Origin: Roseimicrobium sp. ORNL1
GTDB lineage: Bacteria; Verrucomicrobiota; Verrucomicrobiia; Verrucomicrobiales; Verrucomicrobiaceae
DNA: 64,000 nucleotides
Direction of reading: 5' to 3'
Assembly: GCF_011044495.1 (NCBI RefSeq)
Contig: NZ_CP049143.1
Location: 6,014,001-6,078,000 of the forward strand
This document shows positions 26,957 through 34,213 of this stretch, one piece after another (the first letter of the stretch is position 1; each line of letters starts with the position of its first letter). The translations under genes and the position numbers were made by a program. The notes under the pieces were generated by a model. The model did no database searches. It saw only the letters and a list, made by a program, of their open reading frames with translations, and was not told the DNA's origin.

Positions 26957-28012
26957 TCAGGGATTGACCGTGGCGGCTGTGCTGCTGACCTCAGTCGCCT
27001 CTTCGGTGGCGGAAGCGGGTTTGCGGAATCGCACATAGTCCACCTCGAGATAGACTTTGAGCTTCTCCTCACCCATGATCGTCACTGCATCTGGGGCGAC
27101 CTTGGACGCTGCCGCGCCTCCGGGAGCTGTAGGATCGGACGACTGTTCAATGGATACTTCCGGGTTCTTCTTTCGGGTGATCTCCTCACGCGAGGGGCCG
27201 TCCTGGCGCTCGTTCTCCACGCGTACCAAGCGCACTACCAGGAAGTGCGGCATTTTCACAGGATCGCACAGCGTATTGACGATGTTCTGGAACGGTGTCT
27301 GATCCGTGGTCACGATCATCTTCACCGGATAGCGGTCCAGCACGGGTTCGGCGGCCTGCTCCTCAGTGATGGCGGTACGCTTGGACTTGGACTTGTTGTC
27401 CTTCTTCTTCGGCTTCTCCGCTGGCTTCCGGTTTGCGGCGGTAGGCTTGGGCTCTACCGGGCGGTCCTCATTGGGCAGCTTGGTACGCTCAAACAGCTCC
27501 ACGGACTTCACACCGGACTGCAGGAGAGTCGTGATCAGGCGCTCCATCACTTCGAGATGCACGCCCAGTTCCGCCGCCACTTCCGGGCTGCGAGGCACGT
27601 TGTTGGTGTAATCAGCAAAGCCCAGCGCAAAATCCGCCGGCAGGGCGATGTCTGCGCTCTTGGCCATCTGCACCACCGCGGTCGCCCGTTCCTTGAGCTT
27701 GGCCTGGAACTCCGTTTGGGACATGGGCTTGACGGGCTGCTGCACCTTCTCGCTCAGGAGAGCGGAGCGAAGCAGATCCACCTTGTCACCGTAGGCGGAC
27801 ACCTCGGCCTCGCGGGCCTCGGAGTTCTCCTTGCTGGGGAACACCTTCTTGCCCTTGAGAGACGCGATGGAGTCGTTGTTCTTGTTCCAATCCTCCATGG
27901 AGGTGGAGTACTCAGAATAGGACAGGTACAGCCACGCCCCCAGACCAAGGATGCCTGCTATCATGACGCCGAGAATCCCGGCCAGCGATTTGTTCTCTTG
28001 GACCCAGTTCAT
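26957..28012 (-). CDS. Amuc_1100-like periplasmic pilus-alignment protein
   Basis: A 351-aa protein with cytoplasmic MNWVQENK, one helix (about 9-31, LAGILGVMIAGILGLGAWLYL) and a coiled-coil (about 35-90). Two alpha/beta domains follow. The N-terminus and the C-terminal strand (KVYLEVDYVRFRKP) align by eye with A. muciniphila Amuc_1100 (SNWITDNK at the start, VFVQVSLNLVHF near the end). The EVMERLITTLLQSGVKSVELF helix and the VTTDQTPFQNIVNTL helix mark the two ferredoxin-like domains seen in PilO/GspM-type proteins. A Lys/Pro-rich insert (about 190-220, KPAEKPKKKDNKSKSK) is extra. Start shares a base with the PilM-PilN stop. Confidence 0.78.
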   Translation of the reverse strand: MNWVQENKSLAGILGVMIAGILGLGAWLYLSYSEYSTSMEDWNKNNDSIASLKGKKVFPSKENSEAREAEVSAYGDKVDLLRSALLSEKVQQPVKPMSQTEFQAKLKERATAVVQMAKSADIALPADFALGFADYTNNVPRSPEVAAELGVHLEVMERLITTLLQSGVKSVELFERTKLPNEDRPVEPKPTAANRKPAEKPKKKDNKSKSKRTAITEEQAAEPVLDRYPVKMIVTTDQTPFQNIVNTLCDPVKMPHFLVVRLVRVENERQDGPSREEITRKKNPEVSIEQSSDPTAPGGAAASKVAPDAVTIMGEEKLKVYLEVDYVRFRKPASATEEATEVSSTAATVNP

Positions 28013-29784
28013 TACTTTTCAAATTTCATTCCTTGTACCAGCGGCATGCGGAACCTGAAGTCGTAGGCAAAACGATCGTCTTCCAGGCCTGAGTTCACCT
28101 CGGGCTTCACATCCGGGGGCGGCGCCACGAAAATGGTGTTCGCCTCCTTCAGCTTGTTGAAATAGTCGTACACCACTGCAGGTCCCTTCTCTTCGTTCTT
28201 CCGATACAGCCCCTGAATGCGCAGCTGGAACTGAGGCGCGGCGGGAACCGCAGCATCCTTGGCGTTCGCAGGCTGAGCGACCACTGGGGCAGGCGCAGGC
28301 GCCGGGGCACTCCCCGTGGAGGAGCCAGTCCAGAGCGGTGGCGTGATGGAGCTTTCTCCCCTCAGCACTTCAATCATCGTGAGCCAGATGAGGTCGGTCT
28401 CGAAGCGGTTGTTGAGCTCGCCGAGCACCTTCACCCAATAGGAACGGTCATTGACCGCCTGCTCGAGCTGCTGGCTCTGCTGGGTCAGCAGCTTCAGCTG
28501 CTTGTCCTGCTCCGTGATGGTTTGATCATGGCTCCGAAGTTCGGAAAGCTCCTTCGACTGGGTCGTGATTTTCTCCTGCACCACGGCATTCGCCCGCTTG
28601 AAGTAGAACACTCCCACCAGCAGCGCCAGCAGGGAGCAAAGCGTGGCCAGCATGAGGTACGGCGCGCGCTTGGCGGAATCCCGACGGGTCGTGACGGCAT
28701 CCGGCACGAGTTCCACCTGCACGGGCGTAGCGCCCGCATGCCGCAGGGCCAGCCCCACCAGTTCGCCCATGCTCGGGGCATTGGCAGTCGCCTCCGCCTG
28801 ATTGGCGCCACGGTCCATTTGCACGCCGCGGAGGGGATTGAGGACTTCCACCGGGAGATTGAACTTCTCCTGGAAAAACTCCGCCACCATGGAGGTCTGG
28901 GCGCCGCCACCGCACAGGAAGATGCGCTGGGGAGGCGTGCCGCCCTGCTGGGCGCGGTAGTAGTTCATGGTGCGCACAATCTCACCATGCAGACGGGTCA
29001 TGGTGTTGCGCATGATCTTTGCCATGGCGTCCACCATTTCATCCGGATTGGGCTCATAGGCGCCACCCGGGGCCACATAACCCTGCGTGCGCTTGGCGTG
29101 CTCCGCATCACCGAAGGCCATGCCCAGTTCCTTGGCAATGGCACCGGTCACCGTGCTGCCGCCCACAAGGATGTTGCGGGTGAACACACGCTCATTCTCC
29201 ACGAAGATGAGGTTCGTCGACTTGGCGCCCAGGTCCACAATGAGGGCACTGCCCTCCACATCAGGGTAGCCATAGCGGAAGGCGTTGTACACGGCAAGGG
29301 GGGCGAGATCCACCCCGATCGACTTGACCCCGCCGGCTTCCACCTGGTCGTTGACGTCATTGAGAGCGTCCGCCTTGATGGCCACCAGCGCCACTTCGCG
29401 CTCGGCTCCATTCCGCGGCCCGATGAATTCATAGTCCCAGATCACTTCATTGATCGGGAACGGAACGTTCTGACGCGCTTCAAACTCGACAATCTGGTCC
29501 GCCTTGTCCTCATCGAACGGAGGCAGCTTCACAAAGCGGGTAAACACCACATGGCCGGCGATGGCGTACCACACGTCCTTGCCCTTCAGCCGGAGCTTGT
29601 CCGCCAGTTCCAGCACCGCGACGCGAAGCTGCGGCAGCCGGGTGGCTTCCACGCCGGGGTCTCCATGCATTTCCGCGAAAGCGGCGGCCTTCAGGACCAG
29701 ATCGCCATTTCGTGCCTTGGTGAATACGGCTCCACTTACCCGCTGGGAGCCTAGATTGAATACTGCAAAGCTGTTGTCTGCCAT
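28012..29784 (-). CDS. pilM: PilM-PilN fusion protein (Amuc_1101-like)
   Basis: Start at ATG 29784 (MADNSFAVFNLGSQ) instead of the upstream in-frame codon at 29835, which would add a non-conserved 17-residue stretch. The 590-aa product has two parts. Residues 1-355 are an actin-like PilM ATPase with FVKLPPFDEDKADQIVEFEA, NVPFPINEVIWDYEF, phosphate motif IVDLGAKSTNLIF and adenosine motif IFLCGGGAQTSMV. Residues 375-396 are a transmembrane helix (APYLMLATLCSLLALLVGV), then a coiled-coil and periplasmic domain as in PilN. In most type IV pilus systems PilM and PilN are separate and bind through the PilN N-terminus, so this fusion makes the link covalent. Confidence 0.86.
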   Translation of the reverse strand: MADNSFAVFNLGSQRVSGAVFTKARNGDLVLKAAAFAEMHGDPGVEATRLPQLRVAVLELADKLRLKGKDVWYAIAGHVVFTRFVKLPPFDEDKADQIVEFEARQNVPFPINEVIWDYEFIGPRNGAEREVALVAIKADALNDVNDQVEAGGVKSIGVDLAPLAVYNAFRYGYPDVEGSALIVDLGAKSTNLIFVENERVFTRNILVGGSTVTGAIAKELGMAFGDAEHAKRTQGYVAPGGAYEPNPDEMVDAMAKIMRNTMTRLHGEIVRTMNYYRAQQGGTPPQRIFLCGGGAQTSMVAEFFQEKFNLPVEVLNPLRGVQMDRGANQAEATANAPSMGELVGLALRHAGATPVQVELVPDAVTTRRDSAKRAPYLMLATLCSLLALLVGVFYFKRANAVVQEKITTQSKELSELRSHDQTITEQDKQLKLLTQQSQQLEQAVNDRSYWVKVLGELNNRFETDLIWLTMIEVLRGESSITPPLWTGSSTGSAPAPAPAPVVAQPANAKDAAVPAAPQFQLRIQGLYRKNEEKGPAVVYDYFNKLKEANTIFVAPPPDVKPEVNSGLEDDRFAYDFRFRMPLVQGMKFEK

Positions 29785-29859
29785 CGCTTTAAAATTGGGG
29801 GGCGGTTCAAAACATCGGCGACTCCAAGCTGTCAAGCGTCAGAGGCGCAGATCCATCCT

Positions 29860-30486
29860 CTACTGAACTTTCATTTCCAAATCGTAGTCACCCCACAGAG
29901 GCGCGAATGGCGTCTTGGCCTTGGGAAGAAGGGAACCGTCAACTGTCACGAAGTTCTCTGTCTTTTCCCAGAAAGGCACTGCTCCGGTGCTGATGTGGCG
30001 GGCTACTGCAGCGCCGTTCTTGTAAATCTCAACGCCGAAAGCGGAAACATCGGCCGGAGTAAATTGGTTCTTCTGGAGCAAGTTGGTCAGCGTGGCCGGG
30101 GAGACGTACATCAAGACGTGGTGCTCTTCCCTTTCCATGATGTTCAAGTACGTGGCCGAGGCCGTCAGCATCGTGAGCTTGCCCTCCTTGTTGCGCACGT
30201 TCAGAAGCACATAGAACTTGAACTCCAGAGAGTCGACCATCGGGTTGTTGTCTCCCGCGACCTTGGCCTTATCCACATCGAAGGCCACATCCAGCTCCAT
30301 CCAGTTCTTGGGGCGGAAGCGCTTGTCCTTCACGTTCGGGACGGAGAATTGCGGTGTGTACTGCACGTCCACTGTCATGCCCTTGATCTTGCCCCGGACT
30401 TCTTTGGATGCCTCCACCTGGGCTTGGAGCGAAGCGGGGACAATGGCAGCGAAAGCTGCGGCGAGCATGCAGGTGCGGAGCATCAT
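29860..30486 (-). CDS. Small exported protein of the pilus-like locus (Amuc_1102-like)
   Basis: A 208-aa protein beginning with two tandem ATG codons and a signal peptide (MLRTCMLAAAFAAIVPASLQAQ), cleaved after about residue 22. The mature part is predicted to be beta-rich with alternating hydrophobic strands: NWMELDVAFDVD, DSLEFKFYVLLNVRN, MLTASATYLNIME. No cysteine pair or lipobox is seen in the mature part. It is the promoter-proximal gene of the locus and corresponds by position and size class to Amuc_1102. I know no biochemical activity; a periplasmic or surface structural role in the pilus-like apparatus is inferred. Confidence 0.68.
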   Translation of the reverse strand: MMLRTCMLAAAFAAIVPASLQAQVEASKEVRGKIKGMTVDVQYTPQFSVPNVKDKRFRPKNWMELDVAFDVDKAKVAGDNNPMVDSLEFKFYVLLNVRNKEGKLTMLTASATYLNIMEREEHHVLMYVSPATLTNLLQKNQFTPADVSAFGVEIYKNGAAVARHISTGAVPFWEKTENFVTVDGSLLPKAKTPFAPLWGDYDLEMKVQ

Positions 30487-30620
30487 GGATCGTGGGAAAG
30501 TGGGCGTTTCAGGGACTCTCCAGCGATAGGCGGGCTCAAGACCCCTCCGTACGAAGGGTCCCTTTACCGCGCCAATTACCGGCGAATTTCTACCGTTTTA
30601 GCAGTTCCTCCGCTTCAACA

Positions 30621-31574
30621 TCAAGCGTGGATTCCCAGAAAGTCGCGAAAGTAAGCGACAGTCTTATCAATGCCCTCATCAAAGGAAACCTTTGGCTCCC
30701 AGCCAAGAATGCGCTTGGCGAGCGTGATATCCGGCTGGCGCACCTTCGGATCGTCCACCGGCAGTGGGCGGAAATCGATTTTCGACTTGCTGCCCGTGAC
30801 CTTCAGGATTTTCTCGGCGAACTGCAGCACGGTCATCTCGCCGGGATTGCCGATATTGCACGGCTCATGGTACGTGCTCTGGGAGAGCTTGTAGATGCCG
30901 TCAATGAGGTCGCTCACGTAGCAGAAGCTGCGCGTCTGGGAACCATCGCCGAATACGGTGAGGTCGTTGCCCTGCAGGGACTGGCCAATGAAAGCCGGCA
31001 CCACGCGCCCGTCCTCCAGGCGCATGCGTGGCCCGTAGGTGTTGAAAATGCGGACAATCTTGGTGTCCAGATTGTGAAAGCGGTGATAGGCCATCGTGAT
31101 GGCCTCGGCAAAACGCTTCGCCTCATCGTAACAACCCCGCGGTCCCACCGGGTTCACGTTGCCCCAGTACGTCTCCTTCTGCGGGTGCTCCAGAGGATCA
31201 CCGTAGCATTCGCTGGTGCTGGCAATTAGGAATGTAGCGCCCTTCTCCTTCGCCAAGCCGAGCGCATTGTGCGTGCCCAGTGATCCCACCTTCAGTGTCT
31301 GGATGGGAATCTGAAGGTAGTCGATGGGTGAGGCCGGGGACGCGAAGTGGAAAATCAGATCCACCTTGCCTGGCAGGTAGATGAATTTCGTGACGTCATG
31401 CTTGATGAAGTCGAAATCCGGATTCCCAGCGAGGTGCTCGATGTTGCGCACGTTGCCCGTCAGGAGATTGTCCATGCCAATCACCTTGTACCCCTCCCCC
31501 AAAAGGCGGTCGGAAAGATGGGACCCAAGGAACCCGGCGGCTCCAGTGACAACGGCGGTTTTTTTCTGGCTCAT
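30621..31574 (-). CDS. uxs: UDP-glucuronate decarboxylase (UDP-xylose synthase)
   Basis: Start at ATG 31574 ([20 protein letters not shown]), giving 317 aa, the usual length; an extra 67-codon upstream frame is not conserved. It is an extended SDR enzyme with NAD-binding [39 protein letters not shown], catalytic Ser/Thr in STSECYGDP, and the variant YxxxK motif in YDEAKRFAE. The segments [14 protein letters not shown] and [11 protein letters not shown] are signature features of UXS. It decarboxylates UDP-glucuronate to UDP-xylose, a donor for surface glycans; the 18-kb polysaccharide locus is a plausible consumer. The 134-bp gap to the pilus-like genes holds GC-rich hairpins without a clear U-run. 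Confidence 0.92.
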   Translation of the reverse strand: MSQKKTAVVTGAAGFLGSHLSDRLLGEGYKVIGMDNLLTGNVRNIEHLAGNPDFDFIKHDVTKFIYLPGKVDLIFHFASPASPIDYLQIPIQTLKVGSLGTHNALGLAKEKGATFLIASTSECYGDPLEHPQKETYWGNVNPVGPRGCYDEAKRFAEAITMAYHRFHNLDTKIVRIFNTYGPRMRLEDGRVVPAFIGQSLQGNDLTVFGDGSQTRSFCYVSDLIDGIYKLSQSTYHEPCNIGNPGEMTVLQFAEKILKVTGSKSKIDFRPLPVDDPKVRQPDITLAKRILGWEPKVSFDEGIDKTVAYFRDFLGIHA

Positions 31575-32054
31575 AGGTTGATGGACATCAAAAAAATACA
31601 AAAGGCAGCGAGCCCGCGAGTAACGAGGGGGCATCCGCTCTTGCAAGCGAATTCCCCGTAGGCTGGGCCGTGCGTGCGCACCAGTCCTTTTCACCACGGA
31701 TGGAATGACACAAACGAGGATGCGCGCATCCCGCCACAGGGAGCAGGCGTCGATGTAGCGCAGATCCGATGCCACTCATTCCGTGAAGCCGCTCCAAAAT
31801 GATCGGGGTGAATGATGCGATCCCCACCACCAGCCACCAGACCCGGGCAAGCCCCGGATTGAGGTGCAAAGTCCGGTGGCGTGATTGCGCCGGGTCGCTT
31901 CGCAGCGTGTGTGCGAAGCCCACGGGAAAGGCAAGAAGACCACCTCGAAGCAATTGCTTGAGCTGGAGATTGATTTCTTGCTGGCGACCACCCATACTTT
32001 AGCAAGGCTAACAATAATTTCTGAGACTAAATAAAAGCTTAGACAATCTGAAGG
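31575..32054. other. 480-bp divergent intergenic region without a recognisable gene
   Basis: The region separates the minus-strand UDP-xylose synthase from the plus-strand aroD. Open frames here have arginine/serine-rich translations with no motif, and I reject them. I see no tRNA cloverleaf or tmRNA-like end. The last 60 bp are AT-rich and include the dyad TTAGCAAGGCTAA (31999-32011) and a GAAGG ribosome-binding site just before the aroD ATG. Promoters for both genes probably lie here. An unrecognised small RNA cannot be excluded. Confidence 0.45.
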
Positions 32055-32759
32055 ATGCCACAACTGGATTCGTCAAAAAACTTGCTTCACAGCCCCCATC
32101 CTCTTGTGGTTGGGGCAGTTAGCACCGCCGAGACCCTGGAAGCAGTGGCGTCCAATCCGGCGCTCGCGGAAGGGTGCGACCTCCTTGAACTCCGTCTGGA
32201 CTCGATCGATCTGGCCCCTGATGAGTCGCGCCCGCTCGCCCAGAAACTGAAGGTACCCCTCCTGATCACCGCCCGCCATCCGGAGGAAGGCGGGATGTAC
32301 AACCTGGACCCCTCAGAGCGGGCCACCCTGCTGGAAGCCCACCTCGACCTCGCTGCCCTGATGGATGTCGAGCTGCGCAGCGCGCTGGAACTGCAGGCCG
32401 TGATTGCCAAGGCCAAGACCAGGAACGTGGGGGTTATCGGGTCCTTCCACGATTTTAATGCCACCCCTGGCGATGAAGTCCTGCGTGGCGCGGCGGATTT
32501 CGCCCTGCAATTCAAGCTTGAAGCGGTGAAGGTGGCCACGGCCCTGCAGAGCCCGCAAGACCTGGCCCGGCTCATTCAGCTCGTCGCGGCGGAAAAGCGC
32601 CTGCCAATCTCGGTGATGGGCATGGGCAGCCTCGGCCGGGCATCCCGTCTGGTGCTTGCCAAATGCGGCAGCCTGTTGAATTACGGCTATGTCGGCGAGT
32701 CCAATGCACCCGGTCAGTGGGCGGCAACCGAACTCAGAAAACTGCTGAACGCCCTGTAA
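32055..32759 (+). CDS. aroD: Type I 3-dehydroquinate dehydratase
   Basis: A 234-aa TIM-barrel enzyme. Conserved segments are CDLLELRLDSID near the N-terminus, LLITARHPEEGG, the Schiff-base lysine region FKLEAVKVATAL, and the C-terminal SVMGMGSLGRASRLVLAKCGS and SNAPGQW. It dehydrates 3-dehydroquinate to 3-dehydroshikimate by imine catalysis, step three of the shikimate pathway, in the cytoplasm. GAAGG lies 6 nt upstream of the ATG. The next gene starts at the base after its stop. Confidence 0.93.
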   Translation: MPQLDSSKNLLHSPHPLVVGAVSTAETLEAVASNPALAEGCDLLELRLDSIDLAPDESRPLAQKLKVPLLITARHPEEGGMYNLDPSERATLLEAHLDLAALMDVELRSALELQAVIAKAKTRNVGVIGSFHDFNATPGDEVLRGAADFALQFKLEAVKVATALQSPQDLARLIQLVAAEKRLPISVMGMGSLGRASRLVLAKCGSLLNYGYVGESNAPGQWAATELRKLLNAL

Positions 32760-33863
32760 GTGATGGTCCCCCGCGGCTCCCCCAGCCACACCTCCCCTAC
32801 CCTGCCCCAACCAGGCTCCCGACTGCGCCCGAGAATCTCTCGCTGGGTGGCGCTGCTCCCTGCGCTGCTGATTTGCTCCTGCGACAATCCCGAAAAGCTC
32901 GACTCGGCCATTGAAGCGCTGAAGACGCGCGAACAGCGTGTCGTGAGCCGGGAGACTTCACTGCTGGAGCATGAGCAGACTCTCGCGGAAAGAGAGCGCC
33001 AGCTTGCCGAATCCGCCGCGACCCTGGAGAAGGAACGCCGCGAACTGGAAGCCCAGCGCACCCAGCTCCTGGCGGACGTCGAGAAAGCCAAACGCTATCA
33101 GCAAGCCCTCCTGCTTCGCGAGAAGCGCGGACCAGCGCCGAAGGTCGTGGCCGAGCGAGTGATGGTGATCGACCCAGAGTCCGACGAAGTGCTGCTGGAG
33201 CGCAATGCGGACCGCAAAGGACCCATCGCCAGCACGCAGAAGCTGCTCACCGCGCTGCTCGTGGTCGAGGGTGGCGACATGGACAACATGGTCACCATTG
33301 AGGATGCAGACACCAAATGCCCGCCGGTGCGCATCGGGCTGAAAGCGGGAGATCAGTACAGCCGCCGCTCGCTGCTTACCGCGCTGATGGTGAAAAGCTC
33401 CAACGACATCGCCCAGGCACTGGCGCGGGACCATGCAGGCTCGCAGGTCGCCTTTGCCGCCCAGATGAACGCCCGAGCGAAGGAGCTGGGCATGAATGAC
33501 AGCCACTTCGTGAATCCCAATGGCCTTCCCGTGGAAGGCCAGTACTCGACCGCGCGCGATCTGGCGAAGCTCGCCAAGGCCGCCGATGCCCTCCCCCAGA
33601 TCCGCGCCATGGTGTCCAACCGCACCTATGTTTTCAAGCGCCCGGACGGACGCGAAGAAACGCTGGAGAACACCAACCGCGTACTACGCTCCTACCAGTA
33701 CTGCGACGGCATGAAAACGGGCTACACCAACCTCTCCGGCTACTGCCTCGTGGCCAGCGGCGAGAAGGAAGGCCGCAGACGCATTGTGGTGGTGCTCAAC
33801 AGCACGTCCTACTCGGTGTGGAAAGACGCCCAGGCGCTGCTGGAGTGGGCGCTGCAGGGGTGA
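32760..33863 (+). CDS. D-alanyl-D-alanine carboxypeptidase (peptidase S11), probable lipoprotein with coiled-coil
   Basis: The GTG at 32760 directly abuts the aroD stop; an ATG one codon later is an alternative. The product is up to 367 aa. A long, proline-rich N-region precedes a hydrophobic stretch ending ALLICSC, so lipidation at that cysteine is likely though the lipobox is imperfect. Residues about 45-115 are a charged coiled-coil (ETSLLEHEQTLAERERQLAE). The penicillin-binding domain has all three motifs: S-x-x-K in IASTQKLLTALL, SSN in VKSSNDIAQAL, and KTG in GMKTGYTNLSG. It should trim the terminal D-Ala from peptidoglycan stem peptides. The coiled-coil may position it away from the membrane. 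The C-terminal PBP5 domain is absent. Confidence 0.9.
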   Translation: MMVPRGSPSHTSPTLPQPGSRLRPRISRWVALLPALLICSCDNPEKLDSAIEALKTREQRVVSRETSLLEHEQTLAERERQLAESAATLEKERRELEAQRTQLLADVEKAKRYQQALLLREKRGPAPKVVAERVMVIDPESDEVLLERNADRKGPIASTQKLLTALLVVEGGDMDNMVTIEDADTKCPPVRIGLKAGDQYSRRSLLTALMVKSSNDIAQALARDHAGSQVAFAAQMNARAKELGMNDSHFVNPNGLPVEGQYSTARDLAKLAKAADALPQIRAMVSNRTYVFKRPDGREETLENTNRVLRSYQYCDGMKTGYTNLSGYCLVASGEKEGRRRIVVVLNSTSYSVWKDAQALLEWALQG

Positions 33864-33903
33864 GAAGCGGGAGCGATGACCAAGGGCAAGCGCCTGGCAT
33901 TTC

Positions 33904-34069
33904 AAAGGAGCGCGGACACTCTTGTCCGCCGTCCCTGACCTACCACCATCTTTCCTCAAGCAGGCAAGGCCGCATGCCACCAGCTGCTCCAGAATCGTCA
34001 TCAGCAACTTCCACATGATGAAGGCGCGCTGCGCAACAGAACGGCGGACAAGAGTGTCCACGCTCCTTT
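33904..34069. repeat. 166-bp palindromic element with 29-bp inverted repeats
   Basis: The 29 bases at 33904-33932 (core GCGGACACTCTTGTCCGC) recur in inverted orientation at 34041-34069, differing at one base. They are separated by 108 bp with no coding signal. Each arm itself contains the short palindrome GCGGACA...TGTCCGC, so the arms can fold alone or with each other. It lies 40 bp after the carboxypeptidase gene. The structure suits a REP-like or MITE-like element that a transposase could mobilise in trans, or a bidirectional RNA hairpin. No target-site duplication is obvious. Confidence 0.75.
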
Positions 34070-34132
34070 GCCCAGTCGCTTCGTCCCTGCACGAGGACCC
34101 CTTCTTCAACTGTTGGCGGCATACGAACACAC

Positions 34133-34181
34133 ACCAAAAAGAAAATCCGCCCGCCAACCTCGTGGGTCATGCGGACGGATT
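34133..34181 (-). terminator. Intrinsic terminator of the PQQ-propeller gene
   Basis: On the minus strand AATCCGTCCGC (34181-34171) pairs with GCGGGCGGATT (34154-34144), with one G-U pair, and is followed by TTCTTTTT. It is about 30 bp past the stop of the minus-strand propeller gene and separates it from the palindromic repeat. Confidence 0.82.
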
Positions 34182-34213
34182 GTTGAAACGCTTTTACAGC
34201 TGTTACCCTGTGA

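Noticed and set aside
28522-29754. Long plus-strand frame opposite the PilM-PilN gene
   Set aside because: No motif, His/Arg-rich composition, and a well-supported gene lies on the other strand.
31588-32063. Three small minus-strand frames in the 480-bp gap
   Set aside because: Overlapping frames with no conserved composition or ribosome-binding site.
33904-34069. Inverted repeats as a CRISPR array or a simple terminator
   Set aside because: Only two arms in opposite orientation, so no array. A terminator for the carboxypeptidase gene is possible but the 108-bp spacer and absence of a U-run make it weak.
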